The notes beneath the pieces were generated by a model that was not told the origin of the DNA, made no database searches, and was given only the letters and a program-made list of their open reading frames with translations. DNA of 14,491 nt, from NCBI GenBank assembly GCA_964509205.1, contig CAZDVW010000031.1, forward strand, positions 1-14,491, read 5' to 3'. Both the position numbers and the translations under genes were made by a program. Position 1 is the first letter of the stretch; each line of letters opens with the position of its first letter. Of this stretch, positions 1-7,705 are shown piece after piece. Origin of the DNA: Duodenibacillus sp964509205 (GTDB lineage: Bacteria > Pseudomonadota > Gammaproteobacteria > Burkholderiales > Burkholderiaceae_F).

Positions 1-66
1 GTGGTATTCGCATCTCTTTGGACTCCGTTGTGTCCAAGAAATCCATACCACTTCAGCGTTCTGTCG
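1..66. other. Left-edge stretch with nested inverted repeat
   Basis: This short stretch lies beyond the tRNA terminator. It contains two nested inverted repeats: GTGGTAT (1-7) with ATACCAC (45-51), and TTGGAC (18-23) with GTCCAA (32-37). On the minus strand an ATG begins a 17-codon open frame (MDFLDTTESK and on) that runs off the window edge, so it may be the 5' end of a neighbouring gene. No good ribosome binding site is visible and the piece is too short to identify. I do not assign a function. Confidence 0.25.
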
Positions 67-101
67 AAAAAAAACCGAAGACGTTTTACGGGCTTCGGTT
101 T
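67..101 (-). terminator. Rho-independent terminator of the tRNA unit
   Basis: On the minus strand an AAACCGAAG / CTTCGGTTT stem (arms at 93-101 and 72-80) encloses a 12-nt loop and runs into a tract of T residues (A on the plus strand, 67-74). It begins about 10 nt after the 3' end of tRNA-Glu, where the end of this transcription unit would be expected. Confidence 0.8.
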
Positions 102-110
102 CTTCGAAGT

Positions 111-186
111 TGGCGTCCCTAAGCGGATTCGAACCGCTGTACCAACCGTGAAAGGGTTGTGTCCTAGGCCTCTAGACGATAGGGAC
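111..186 (-). tRNA. tRNA-Glu (anticodon TTC)
   Basis: The 76-nt minus-strand sequence folds as a full cloverleaf. The acceptor stem GTCCCTA pairs with TAGGGAC. The anticodon stem CAACC/GGTTG holds the loop CTTTCAC, so the anticodon is UUC. The T-arm carries GGTTCGAATCC and the gene encodes its own GCCA end (111-114). The D-arm TCGTCTAGAGGCCTAGGACA closely matches proteobacterial tRNA-Glu. It lies 9 nt downstream of tRNA-Ala and is followed directly by a terminator, so the two are cotranscribed. Confidence 0.97.
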
Positions 187-195
187 CTTAAATCT

Positions 196-271
<76 letters not shown>

Positions 272-283
272 AAAGGAGACGGA

Positions 284-312
284 ACTATATAGCGCTGAAA
301 TGAAAAAATCAA
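284..312 (-). promoter_or_regulatory. Sigma70-type promoter for the tRNA-Ala/tRNA-Glu unit
   Basis: Read on the minus strand, TTGATT (307-312) and TATAGT (284-289) are separated by exactly 17 nt. The -10 box ends 12 nt before the first base of tRNA-Ala, so transcription would begin just upstream of the mature 5' end, as is usual for stable RNA promoters. No experimental start is implied. Confidence 0.65.
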
Positions 313-342
313 GCCCTCGGGCACAGAAAAACAGAAATGCGT

Positions 343-370
343 ATCACACAGGACCTTAGCAAAGTAAAAT
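343..370 (+). promoter_or_regulatory. Candidate promoter for rfaE2
   Basis: TAAAAT (365-370) resembles a -10 box. A weak -35 match, ATCACA (343-348), lies 16 nt upstream. The pair sits 21 nt before the rfaE2 ATG at 392. This gap is the only likely place for a plus-strand promoter, since it separates the gene from the divergent tRNA unit. The -35 match is poor, so this is a suggestion only. Confidence 0.35.
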
Positions 371-391
371 TTCTTTCAAAAGGAAATTTCT

Positions 392-883
392 ATGGCAAAA
401 CATCTCCCTGCTCCTGCGTTCGAACACAAAATTGTTTCTGTCTCAGATCTGAAAAAATTTTCACATGCTCTTGCCCGCCCCGTTGTCATGACGAACGGCG
501 TTTTTGACATCCTCCACCGAGGCCATGTCACGTATTTGGCTCAGGCAAAATCGCTCGGGAAGAGTCTTATCGTTGCTGTTAATTCTGATTCATCCGTACG
601 GCTCCTTGGCAAAGGAGACGATCGGCCTATCAATACTCAGGCTGACCGCGCCGCCGTTTTAGCTGCCTTGGAAAGCGTCGATTTGGTTGTTGTTTTCGAC
701 GAAAAAGTCCCTCTAAAAACCATCGAAGCCGCTCATCCGGACATTTATGTCAAAGGCGGCGATTACGACGTCGAAGAATTGCCGGAAGCAAAACTCGTTG
801 CGTCATGGGGAGCAAAAACAATTACTGTTGCTTTTGAACATCAGCGTTCAACAAGTGCCCTGCTAAAAAAAATCCGAGCCTGA
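392..883 (+). CDS. rfaE2: D-glycero-beta-D-manno-heptose 1-phosphate adenylyltransferase (stand-alone HldE C-terminal domain)
   Basis: This cytoplasmic enzyme transfers AMP from ATP to heptose 1-phosphate to make ADP-heptose, the precursor of the LPS inner core. The 163-aa protein is a single nucleotidyltransferase domain. It has NGVFDILHRGH (residues 35-45) with the HxGH ATP-binding motif at 42-45, VAVNSD near residue 62, the VKGGDY motif near 120, and an STSALLKK tail (153-160). The length fits the stand-alone form, in which the kinase half (HldE N-terminal domain, rfaE1/hldA) is encoded elsewhere. E. coli fuses the two, whereas many betaproteobacteria keep them apart. The start is supported by AGGA about 9 nt upstream. 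The stop is followed at once by a frame-broken coding remnant. Confidence 0.93.
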   Translation: MAKHLPAPAFEHKIVSVSDLKKFSHALARPVVMTNGVFDILHRGHVTYLAQAKSLGKSLIVAVNSDSSVRLLGKGDDRPINTQADRAAVLAALESVDLVVVFDEKVPLKTIEAAHPDIYVKGGDYDVEELPEAKLVASWGAKTITVAFEHQRSTSALLKKIRA

Positions 884-1237
884 TTTCTCGGCACGAGCTC
901 GACATGATCACCAAAAGACTTCGTGCCGGTAAATTAAGAACTGCCCTCTCATCACGCCTTATGGGGATGTTTGAGCAGCTGAGCTTTTTCCCAACCCGAA
1001 CTGCTTTTCAAAACCCTTGAGAAAACTTCCCTAAAGTCCAAGCCACTCGGATACAATGGACGGTTAATTTTTCGATCTGTTTTTGATGAAACCCCATTGC
1101 AACAGTTAACCAAAGAACACCCGCAGTTACTGGCTTTCCTCGGAAAGCGTAGACGATTGCTTTTCTTGAAGTCTGGAGGCAAAGAGAAACGGCTTTCCCT
1201 TCTTCGGGCGGACTCGAATTCTTCGAACCTTGTTTGA
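883..1237 (+). pseudogene. Frame-broken coding remnant, resembling chorismate--pyruvate lyase (UbiC)
   Basis: The gap between rfaE2 and apaH looks coding but is split over two frames. Frame 1 is open up to a stop at 1018-1020 and contains an ATG at 904 and the segment MITKRLRAG. Frame 2 is open from 983 to a stop at 1235-1237 (84 codons), with no start of its own. Removing one T from the run at 985-989 joins them into one frame of about 110-118 residues. The joined product resembles UbiC: MITKRLRAG is like the MTKRF segment of E. coli UbiC, about 60 residues later FRSV is like GRTV, and then FLGKR is like KLGKTPLG, with similar spacing. The N-terminal 30 residues, the arginine of the LREI segment and the C-terminal part with the catalytic Glu region are not seen. 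It is probably a decayed gene. A sequencing indel or a very divergent short gene remain possible. Confidence 0.42.
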
Positions 1238-1250
1238 AAAAAATTTATCC

Positions 1251-2072
1251 ATGTCCTTATCTACCGACAATTTGTTTGCAATCGGCGACATCCAAGGCTG
1301 TTATGAAAGCCTCCTCGGACTTTTAGATCAACTGCCGGAAAAAGCATCCCTCATCTTCCTCGGAGATCTCGTCAACCGCGGCCCTCAGTCACTTCAGACA
1401 CTGCGACTGGTTAAGTCTCTGTGCGAAGAAAAGCAAGCGCGGACCGTGCTCGGCAATCACGACCTGCATCTTCTTGCACTTGCGGCAGCAGGAAAGCCTT
1501 CTCCCAAAAAAGACACTCTTGACGACATTCTTAAGGCAGACGACCGAGAAGAACTTCTTGATTGGCTCCGCAAAAGGCCTCTTCTCATTGAAACAGATTC
1601 AACTGTTTTCGTCCATGCAGGGATCCCGCCGCAATGGACGCTTCAAAAGGCGCGGGCATTAGCCGAAGAAGTTCACGCTATTCTTTCTGGAGACGACTGG
1701 AAAAGTGCCTTGCTCCATATGTACGGAGCCGATGTTTTCTCCGACGCACTGACCGGCGACGCCAGACTTCGCGGCATTTTGAATGCTCTCACTCGCATGC
1801 GTTTTTTAATGCCAGACGGAACTCCTGATTTCAGCATTAAAGAAGGGATTGCAAAAATGCCTCCCGGCTACATCCCTTGGTTTGAAGCGCCCCGACTGGT
1901 CGAAAAACCCATCTGCTTCGGTCATTGGTCCATGCTCGGCCTCGTTCTCCGGCCAAATACGCTTGCCGTCGACACAGGCTGCCTTTGGGGCGGGGCACTC
2001 TCTGCTTTACGGATATCCGATAAACGACTTTTTCAAGAACCTTGTCCCTGCTGGTCTCAACCGGGATGCTGA
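1251..2072 (+). CDS. apaH: Symmetrical bis(5'-nucleosyl)-tetraphosphatase (Ap4A hydrolase)
   Basis: This enzyme hydrolyses Ap4A to two ADP and keeps dinucleoside polyphosphates low; in enterobacteria it also removes Np4 caps from RNA. The 273-aa protein is a PPP-type metallophosphoesterase. It has GDIQGC (12-17), GDLVNRGP (38-45), LGNHDLHLL (67-75), a later VHAGI, and the ApaH-specific segments FGHW and DTGCLWGG near the C terminus. The first motif has Gln where E. coli has His (GDVHGC), a variant I believe is common in betaproteobacterial ApaH. I chose the ATG at 1251 because the next product begins MSLSTDNLFAIGD, like family members. An in-frame TTG at 1230 would add seven residues. The Shine-Dalgarno is weak. 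uvrA starts 3 nt after the stop, so the two are likely cotranscribed. Confidence 0.93.
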   Translation: MSLSTDNLFAIGDIQGCYESLLGLLDQLPEKASLIFLGDLVNRGPQSLQTLRLVKSLCEEKQARTVLGNHDLHLLALAAAGKPSPKKDTLDDILKADDREELLDWLRKRPLLIETDSTVFVHAGIPPQWTLQKARALAEEVHAILSGDDWKSALLHMYGADVFSDALTGDARLRGILNALTRMRFLMPDGTPDFSIKEGIAKMPPGYIPWFEAPRLVEKPICFGHWSMLGLVLRPNTLAVDTGCLWGGALSALRISDKRLFQEPCPCWSQPGC

Positions 2073-2075
2073 TGT

Positions 2076-5000
2076 ATGAAAGAACAAAATGAACTAATCC
2101 GCATCCGCGGTGCAAGACAGAATAATCTTAAAAATGTCAATCTTGACATTGAACCTCATACATGGACCGTCATCACGGGCCCGTCTGGTTCTGGAAAAAG
2201 TTCCTTAGCTTTCGATACGCTCTACGCCGAAGGTCAACGCCGTTACGTTGAAACCTTTAGTCCCTATGCAAGACAATTCCTCGAACGTTGTGACCAACCC
2301 GCCGTCGACAGTATTCAAGGAGTGCCCCCTGCTATTGCGATCGATCAGAACAGCAGTGTGCGAACATCTCGCTCGACCGTCGGAACGATGACCGAGCTAA
2401 ACGATCATCTCAAATTGCTTTTTTCCAGAGAAGCGCAACTTTTCTGTCAAAACTGCGGGCAAGCCGTTCGCCGAATGTCTGCCTTCGATATGTGGTCTGA
2501 CATCTGTGCCAAAGCCGCCTCAGCAAACGATCCGAAACTGATTCTTACATTTGACGTTTTCGTACCAAACTCATTTGACAAGGACCTGGCCATCAACGCA
2601 CTGATCGCTCAAGGATTCTCCAAAATCTACTCGGAAAGACCCGTACAGACTGGAGTGATTCTTTCGGTCGTCGTTGACAGATTCAGAGCATCTAAAGCCG
2701 ATTTATCTCGCGGAATTGAGGCGGTGACAACTGCCTTAAAAAGCGGCAAAGGCGATTTAGAAGGAAAGTTTTGCGTACATGCTCTTTTCGAGGACGGTCA
2801 AAAAGCTGTTTGGCCCTATGCAACAGGACTCAAATGCGCCTCTTGCAATATCACCTACCCGGACGCAAACCCTTCTTCCTTTAGTTTTAACTCCGCTTTG
2901 GGGGCCTGCCCGGTTTGTCGTGGCTTCGGGCGATCCATCGGCATCGACATAGGGCTCATCATTCCGGATGAGGAAAAGAGTCTTGAAGACAACTGCGTAA
3001 AGCCCTGGAGCGGATCGAGCGTGCACCATGAGTGCTATAAGGAGATGTTGCGATACGCTAAACGCGACGGCATTCGAACAAACGTCCCTTTTCGATTACT
3101 CTCTCCAGAGGAAAAAACATGGCTTATTGAAGGGGAGCCCGGCTGGAGCGGCAAATGGAACAGTCAGTGGTACGGAATCCGTCATTTTTTTGAATATTTA
3201 GAAACCAAGTCCTATAAGTTGCACGTACGCGTATTGCTCTCGCGTTACAGGAGTTACACAACTTGTCCGGCCTGCAAAGGGGCGCGATTGCAAACCAATG
3301 CGCTCCTTTGGCGCATCGGAAGCCGAGCTGCGGCAGATGCCGCACTCGGTTCCATCCCGCGATTTATTCCAAACAACGCTCCCGGCATCCAAGCAAAGAT
3401 CGAAGAGATTCCCGGCCTTTCATTGCACGATTTGATGTTGCTTCCCATTTCAAATCTCGCTCAATTCTTCACTATTCTTGATAATGAAATTCGCGATGAA
3501 CCCGGCAGACTGGTACTGGAGCAGATCAGGGCTCGATTGCGCTATCTTCTGGATGTCGGAGTCGGTTATTTAACACTCGATCGACAAAGTCGAACTCTTT
3601 CCGGCGGCGAACTCCAGCGCGTTAACCTCACAACGGCGCTCGGAACCAATCTTGTTGATACGCTTTTTGTTCTTGATGAACCGTCTGTCGGCTTGCATCC
3701 GAGAGACATGGATCGCATCAACGGGATTCTTCGGCGGCTCAAAGATGCTGGCAATACGCTTGTTGTCGTCGAGCATGACCCGCAAGTCATGCTTGCCGCA
3801 GATCGCATCGTCGACATGGGGCCTGGCGCGGGCGAGAAAGGCGGGCAAATTGTCTACGACGGAACGCCAGAAAACATTCGTTGCGCAGAAAGTCTTACCG
3901 GCCTTTATCTGAGCGGAAAACTTAGCGTTGATGCCGCTCTGTCTCGAAAGACACCAACAACACGCACGCAGTGGCTTGAAATTACCGGCGCCAAAGAACA
4001 CAACCTAAAAGACGTCAGTGTCAAATTCCCCTTAGGGCACATGACCGTCGTTACGGGAGTTTCTGGATCCGGCAAATCCTCTCTTGTCGTCGATACTCTC
4101 GTTCCTTCTCTCGAACGTTATTTTGGACAATCGGCCGCCTCCGCCTCTTGCTCTTCACTAGTCGGCGCCGAAAAACTCGTTGACGTTCATCTTATTGATC
4201 AGAGCAAACTTACAAAAACAACTCGCTCTACCGCTGCACTTTACGTCGGTGCCTTTACGGCTATCCGTGACCTTTTTGCCTCTACGCCGAAAGCATGCTC
4301 CCGCGGATACAGTGCTGGTGCTTTTAGTTTCAATTCCGCCATTGGACAATGTCCAACCTGTCAAGGATCTGGTTTTGAACACGTTGAAATGCAGTTTTTA
4401 AGCGATGTTTTTCTGCGTTGTTCCGACTGCAACGGAAAACGATACCGACCAGAAATCTTAGAAGTGACGCTCAATTTAGACGGGAAACGAGAAGTTTCTA
4501 TTGCGGATGTTTTGGAAATGACGGTTTCTGAGGCTCTCGAGTATTTCTGCTCGTACCGAAATATCTGTCGAGCCTTAAAACCGCTAAAGGATGTTGGTCT
4601 CGAATATCTCCATTTGGGGCAGCCTCTTTCCACACTTTCCGGCGGAGAGGCTCAACGCATCAAACTTGCCGGAACTCTGGCAAAGGCAAACTCTTATTCC
4701 TCCGTCTCAGGGCATCTTTATATTTTGGATGAACCGACAACCGGCCTGCACTTTGACGACATCGCAAAATTACTTTCCGTACTGCGCCGCCTTGTTGCTG
4801 CCGGAGCATCCGTTATCCTTATCGAGCACAACCTCGATGTCATCAATGCAAGCGACTGGGTCATTGATCTTGGCCCTGACGGCGGAGACCAAGGCGGTCG
4901 CGTCGTCGCTGTCGGAACTCCTGATGGCATCGCAAAAAAGAAAACTTTTACGGGTATTGCACTTGCCGCCCACCGGAAAGCTCTTTCCAATCCAAAAGAA

Positions 5001-7703
5001 ACGATGACGGGGCTTTTTGGAAAGCGTCTTGAGAACCAGCGAGAAATCGGCCGTTCACTGCAGTCTGTTTGGCGCAAAGCAAAAAAAGGAGACTTAGGCA
5101 TTTTCGGTGCACGTGAGCACAATCTTAAGGATATCAATGTCGTCATTCCGAGAAAGAAACTTTCGGTCATTACCGGCGTTTCAGGATCCGGCAAATCAAC
5201 ACTTGCTTTCGGCATTATTTTCTCTGAAGGACAAAGACGTTACCTCGAAAGCCTTAATGCCTACGCCCGATCGATCGTTCAACCTGGCGTCCAACCGGAT
5301 GTCGAACAAATTGTCGGCATAGCGCCCACCGTTGCCATTGAACAAAGAACAAGCCGAGGCGGACTGAAATCAACCGTTGCGACTCTGACAGAGATTCATC
5401 AATTCCTTCGGCTTTTATTTGTTAAGCTTGGGAAACAACACTGCCCAACCTGCGGAACAATCGTCCTTCCGCAAACATTTCAAGCGATTCTCTCGAAGAT
5501 TTTGACCTCTTTTCATGGGAAGAAAGTCACAATTGCAGCCCCTCTTGTGTCTGCTCGAAAAGGTCTTTTCACAGAAACAGCAGCGTGGGCACTTTCCCGG
5601 GGAATTTTGCAGTTGCGCGTCGACGGAAAATGGGTCGGAACAGAACACTTTCCGCCGCTTTCCAGATATTCCGATCACACCATAGAACTGCCTGTTGCCA
5701 CACTCGTTGTGAATTCCTCAAAAGAAACTCTTTTACGTCAAACACTCGAACGAGCACTCTTTCATGGCCATGGCAATGTCATCCTTTTTTGGGGCAACTT
5801 GGCACAAGACGCGGAAAAAGAGCGAGACGGAGGGCAATCTTTTTATTCAACCAAGCACACTTGTCCGATCTGTTTCAGAAGTTTCCCGGAACTGGATCCT
5901 CGCCTTTTTTCGTACAACAGCAAAGTTGGCTGGTGTCCCACGTGCCGAGGAACAGGCTACCGTTTGCCGGACGCGGAGTCCCTTTCGGACGATGATTACA
6001 CAGCAGATGATCTTTCACAGGAAACTATCTGTCCTGACTGCAAAGGCACGCGGTTAAACGAAATCGCTCGCTCCGTCTTCTTTGGAACTCACTCTATTTG
6101 TGAACTCACGGCTTTGACTGTTGATGACTGTCTGAAAACGCTCACTGCCATTCGCCTGACCGGCCGAGACAAAGCAATCGGAGACATCCCCATGAAAGAA
6201 ATCCTTTCCCGACTGCAGTTTTTGCAAGAAGTCGGTCTCGGATATCTCTCGCTGGATCGCTCCGCGCCGAGTCTCTCAGGCGGCGAAGCGCAACGAATTC
6301 GACTTGCCTCCCAATTGGGGAACAACTTACAAGGCGTCTGCTACGTACTCGACGAACCGACAATCGGACTGCACACTCGCGACAACACCCGACTTATATC
6401 AAGCCTGATTGCACTCAAGAACAAAGGCAACACAGTCATTGTCGTTGAGCATGACGAGGAAATGATTCGACAGGCCGAACATGTCGTAGACATCGGCCCC
6501 GAAGCGGGCAATAAAGGCGGTCGTCTTGTTGCCGAAGGAACTCTTAACGAAATTATCGAAAATTCCGAAAGCATTACCGGTCAATGCCTTAAATTTCCGC
6601 TTCTTCACACAGGGAAAGCTCGGCATCCGTTCCTGAACGACGATCCCTGCCTTTCAATTTACGGGGCCACCTTACATAATCTGAAAAATATTGAAGCGCA
6701 TTTCCCGCTCGGAAAGCTCATCGTTCTTACCGGCGTTTCAGGTTCCGGTAAATCAACACTTGCTCGCAGTGTTCTTTTGCGAAATATTCATGATCAACTT
6801 TCTCCAAATCGCTCAACAAAACAGAACTGGTTCGGCTGTGATCGTATTGAAGGCATCGAACACATTGATCGAGTCCTTGAAGTTGATCAGTCTCCCATCG
6901 GGAAAAATCCGAGATCTTGCCCTGCCACATACATTGGTTTCTTTGATCAAATTCGTACTGTTTTTGCCAACACGAACGATGCAAAAATACACGGATGGAC
7001 TCCCTCCCATTTTTCCTTCAATACGCCAGACGGTCGTTGCCCCGTTTGCGAGGGGCAAGGGCAAATAACCATTGCAATGAACTTTTTGCCCGATGTTCGG
7101 ACAATCTGCGAAGTTTGCGAAGGGAAACGCTTCGACAAAGAGACTTTGAGCATCCGTTGGCATGAAAAATCCATCGGCGACATCTTGGACATGACCGTTG
7201 ATGATGTGTTGCCTATCTTTGAAACAAATTCAAAAATTTCCTCCGGCTTACGTATGATGCAAGCCGTTGGACTCGGGTATTTGAAGCTCGGGCAACCCTC
7301 AACAACGCTCTCGGGCGGAGAGGCTCAGCGCATCAAACTCGTCACAGAGCTTGTTAAGGCAACAACATCTAATCGACTCGGGCGTCGTACACGAACCTTT
7401 TATGTCCTCGATGAGCCGACTGTCGGCCTTCACATGTATGATGTGAAAAAACTCATCTCTGTCCTTCATACCCTCGTGGACGCAGGGAATACCGTGCTCG
7501 TTGTTGAGCATAATTTGGATCTAATCGCCGAGGCCGATTACATCATTGACCTAGGGCCTGAAGGCGGAGCCGACGGAGGCAGAATTGTTTCTCAAGGTGA
7601 GCCGCTTGCTGTGTCCAAAACGCCTACAGCGACAGGCAACGCTCTCAAGGAGTTTTTTGAAACGCACAACGCTAAACCCAGGTTGAACAAGAGGAAAAAA
7701 TAG
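2076..7703 (+). CDS. uvrA: Tandem (double-length) excinuclease ABC subunit A
   Basis: UvrA is the ATP-dependent damage sensor of nucleotide excision repair. It normally dimerises and loads UvrB. At 1875 aa this protein is twice the usual ~940 and holds two UvrA units in one chain, about residues 8-955 and 1009-1860, joined by a lysine/arginine-rich linker. All four ABC modules look intact. Walker A motifs lie at 35-42, 661-668, 1034-1041 and 1553-1560. LSGGE(L/A)QR signatures start at 508, 854, 1400 and 1745. Walker B D-E-P begins at 534, 885, 1426 and 1779. Paired CxxC zinc modules are 254-257/278-281, 759-762/782-785, 1263-1266/1287-1290 and 1655-1658/1678-1681. The halves are clearly diverged, so this is an old duplication. 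Double-length UvrA is known from Chlamydia (about 1790 aa) and, I believe, some Burkholderiales. cca follows after 2 nt. Confidence 0.95.
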   Translation: MKEQNELIRIRGARQNNLKNVNLDIEPHTWTVITGPSGSGKSSLAFDTLYAEGQRRYVETFSPYARQFLERCDQPAVDSIQGVPPAIAIDQNSSVRTSRSTVGTMTELNDHLKLLFSREAQLFCQNCGQAVRRMSAFDMWSDICAKAASANDPKLILTFDVFVPNSFDKDLAINALIAQGFSKIYSERPVQTGVILSVVVDRFRASKADLSRGIEAVTTALKSGKGDLEGKFCVHALFEDGQKAVWPYATGLKCASCNITYPDANPSSFSFNSALGACPVCRGFGRSIGIDIGLIIPDEEKSLEDNCVKPWSGSSVHHECYKEMLRYAKRDGIRTNVPFRLLSPEEKTWLIEGEPGWSGKWNSQWYGIRHFFEYLETKSYKLHVRVLLSRYRSYTTCPACKGARLQTNALLWRIGSRAAADAALGSIPRFIPNNAPGIQAKIEEIPGLSLHDLMLLPISNLAQFFTILDNEIRDEPGRLVLEQIRARLRYLLDVGVGYLTLDRQSRTLSGGELQRVNLTTALGTNLVDTLFVLDEPSVGLHPRDMDRINGILRRLKDAGNTLVVVEHDPQVMLAADRIVDMGPGAGEKGGQIVYDGTPENIRCAESLTGLYLSGKLSVDAALSRKTPTTRTQWLEITGAKEHNLKDVSVKFPLGHMTVVTGVSGSGKSSLVVDTLVPSLERYFGQSAASASCSSLVGAEKLVDVHLIDQSKLTKTTRSTAALYVGAFTAIRDLFASTPKACSRGYSAGAFSFNSAIGQCPTCQGSGFEHVEMQFLSDVFLRCSDCNGKRYRPEILEVTLNLDGKREVSIADVLEMTVSEALEYFCSYRNICRALKPLKDVGLEYLHLGQPLSTLSGGEAQRIKLAGTLAKANSYSSVSGHLYILDEPTTGLHFDDIAKLLSVLRRLVAAGASVILIEHNLDVINASDWVIDLGPDGGDQGGRVVAVGTPDGIAKKKTFTGIALAAHRKALSNPKETMTGLFGKRLENQREIGRSLQSVWRKAKKGDLGIFGAREHNLKDINVVIPRKKLSVITGVSGSGKSTLAFGIIFSEGQRRYLESLNAYARSIVQPGVQPDVEQIVGIAPTVAIEQRTSRGGLKSTVATLTEIHQFLRLLFVKLGKQHCPTCGTIVLPQTFQAILSKILTSFHGKKVTIAAPLVSARKGLFTETAAWALSRGILQLRVDGKWVGTEHFPPLSRYSDHTIELPVATLVVNSSKETLLRQTLERALFHGHGNVILFWGNLAQDAEKERDGGQSFYSTKHTCPICFRSFPELDPRLFSYNSKVGWCPTCRGTGYRLPDAESLSDDDYTADDLSQETICPDCKGTRLNEIARSVFFGTHSICELTALTVDDCLKTLTAIRLTGRDKAIGDIPMKEILSRLQFLQEVGLGYLSLDRSAPSLSGGEAQRIRLASQLGNNLQGVCYVLDEPTIGLHTRDNTRLISSLIALKNKGNTVIVVEHDEEMIRQAEHVVDIGPEAGNKGGRLVAEGTLNEIIENSESITGQCLKFPLLHTGKARHPFLNDDPCLSIYGATLHNLKNIEAHFPLGKLIVLTGVSGSGKSTLARSVLLRNIHDQLSPNRSTKQNWFGCDRIEGIEHIDRVLEVDQSPIGKNPRSCPATYIGFFDQIRTVFANTNDAKIHGWTPSHFSFNTPDGRCPVCEGQGQITIAMNFLPDVRTICEVCEGKRFDKETLSIRWHEKSIGDILDMTVDDVLPIFETNSKISSGLRMMQAVGLGYLKLGQPSTTLSGGEAQRIKLVTELVKATTSNRLGRRTRTFYVLDEPTVGLHMYDVKKLISVLHTLVDAGNTVLVVEHNLDLIAEADYIIDLGPEGGADGGRIVSQGEPLAVSKTPTATGNALKEFFETHNAKPRLNKRKK

Positions 7704-7705
7704 CG

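Noticed and set aside
313..322. GCCC-TC-GGGC palindrome with A/T tracts on both sides, possible terminator
   Set aside because: The stem is only 4 bp with a 2-nt loop, and it sits just upstream of the tRNA promoter where no transcript needs to end.
952..1182. 76-codon minus-strand open frame in the rfaE2-apaH gap
   Set aside because: The plus-strand split frame in the same place has protein-like composition and a family resemblance, whereas this frame shows neither a start signal nor any recognisable motif.
4718..5215. 165-codon open frame on the minus strand
   Set aside because: It lies wholly inside uvrA opposite conserved ATPase motifs; the low-complexity, Ser/Arg/Pro-rich product is typical of a reverse-strand shadow.
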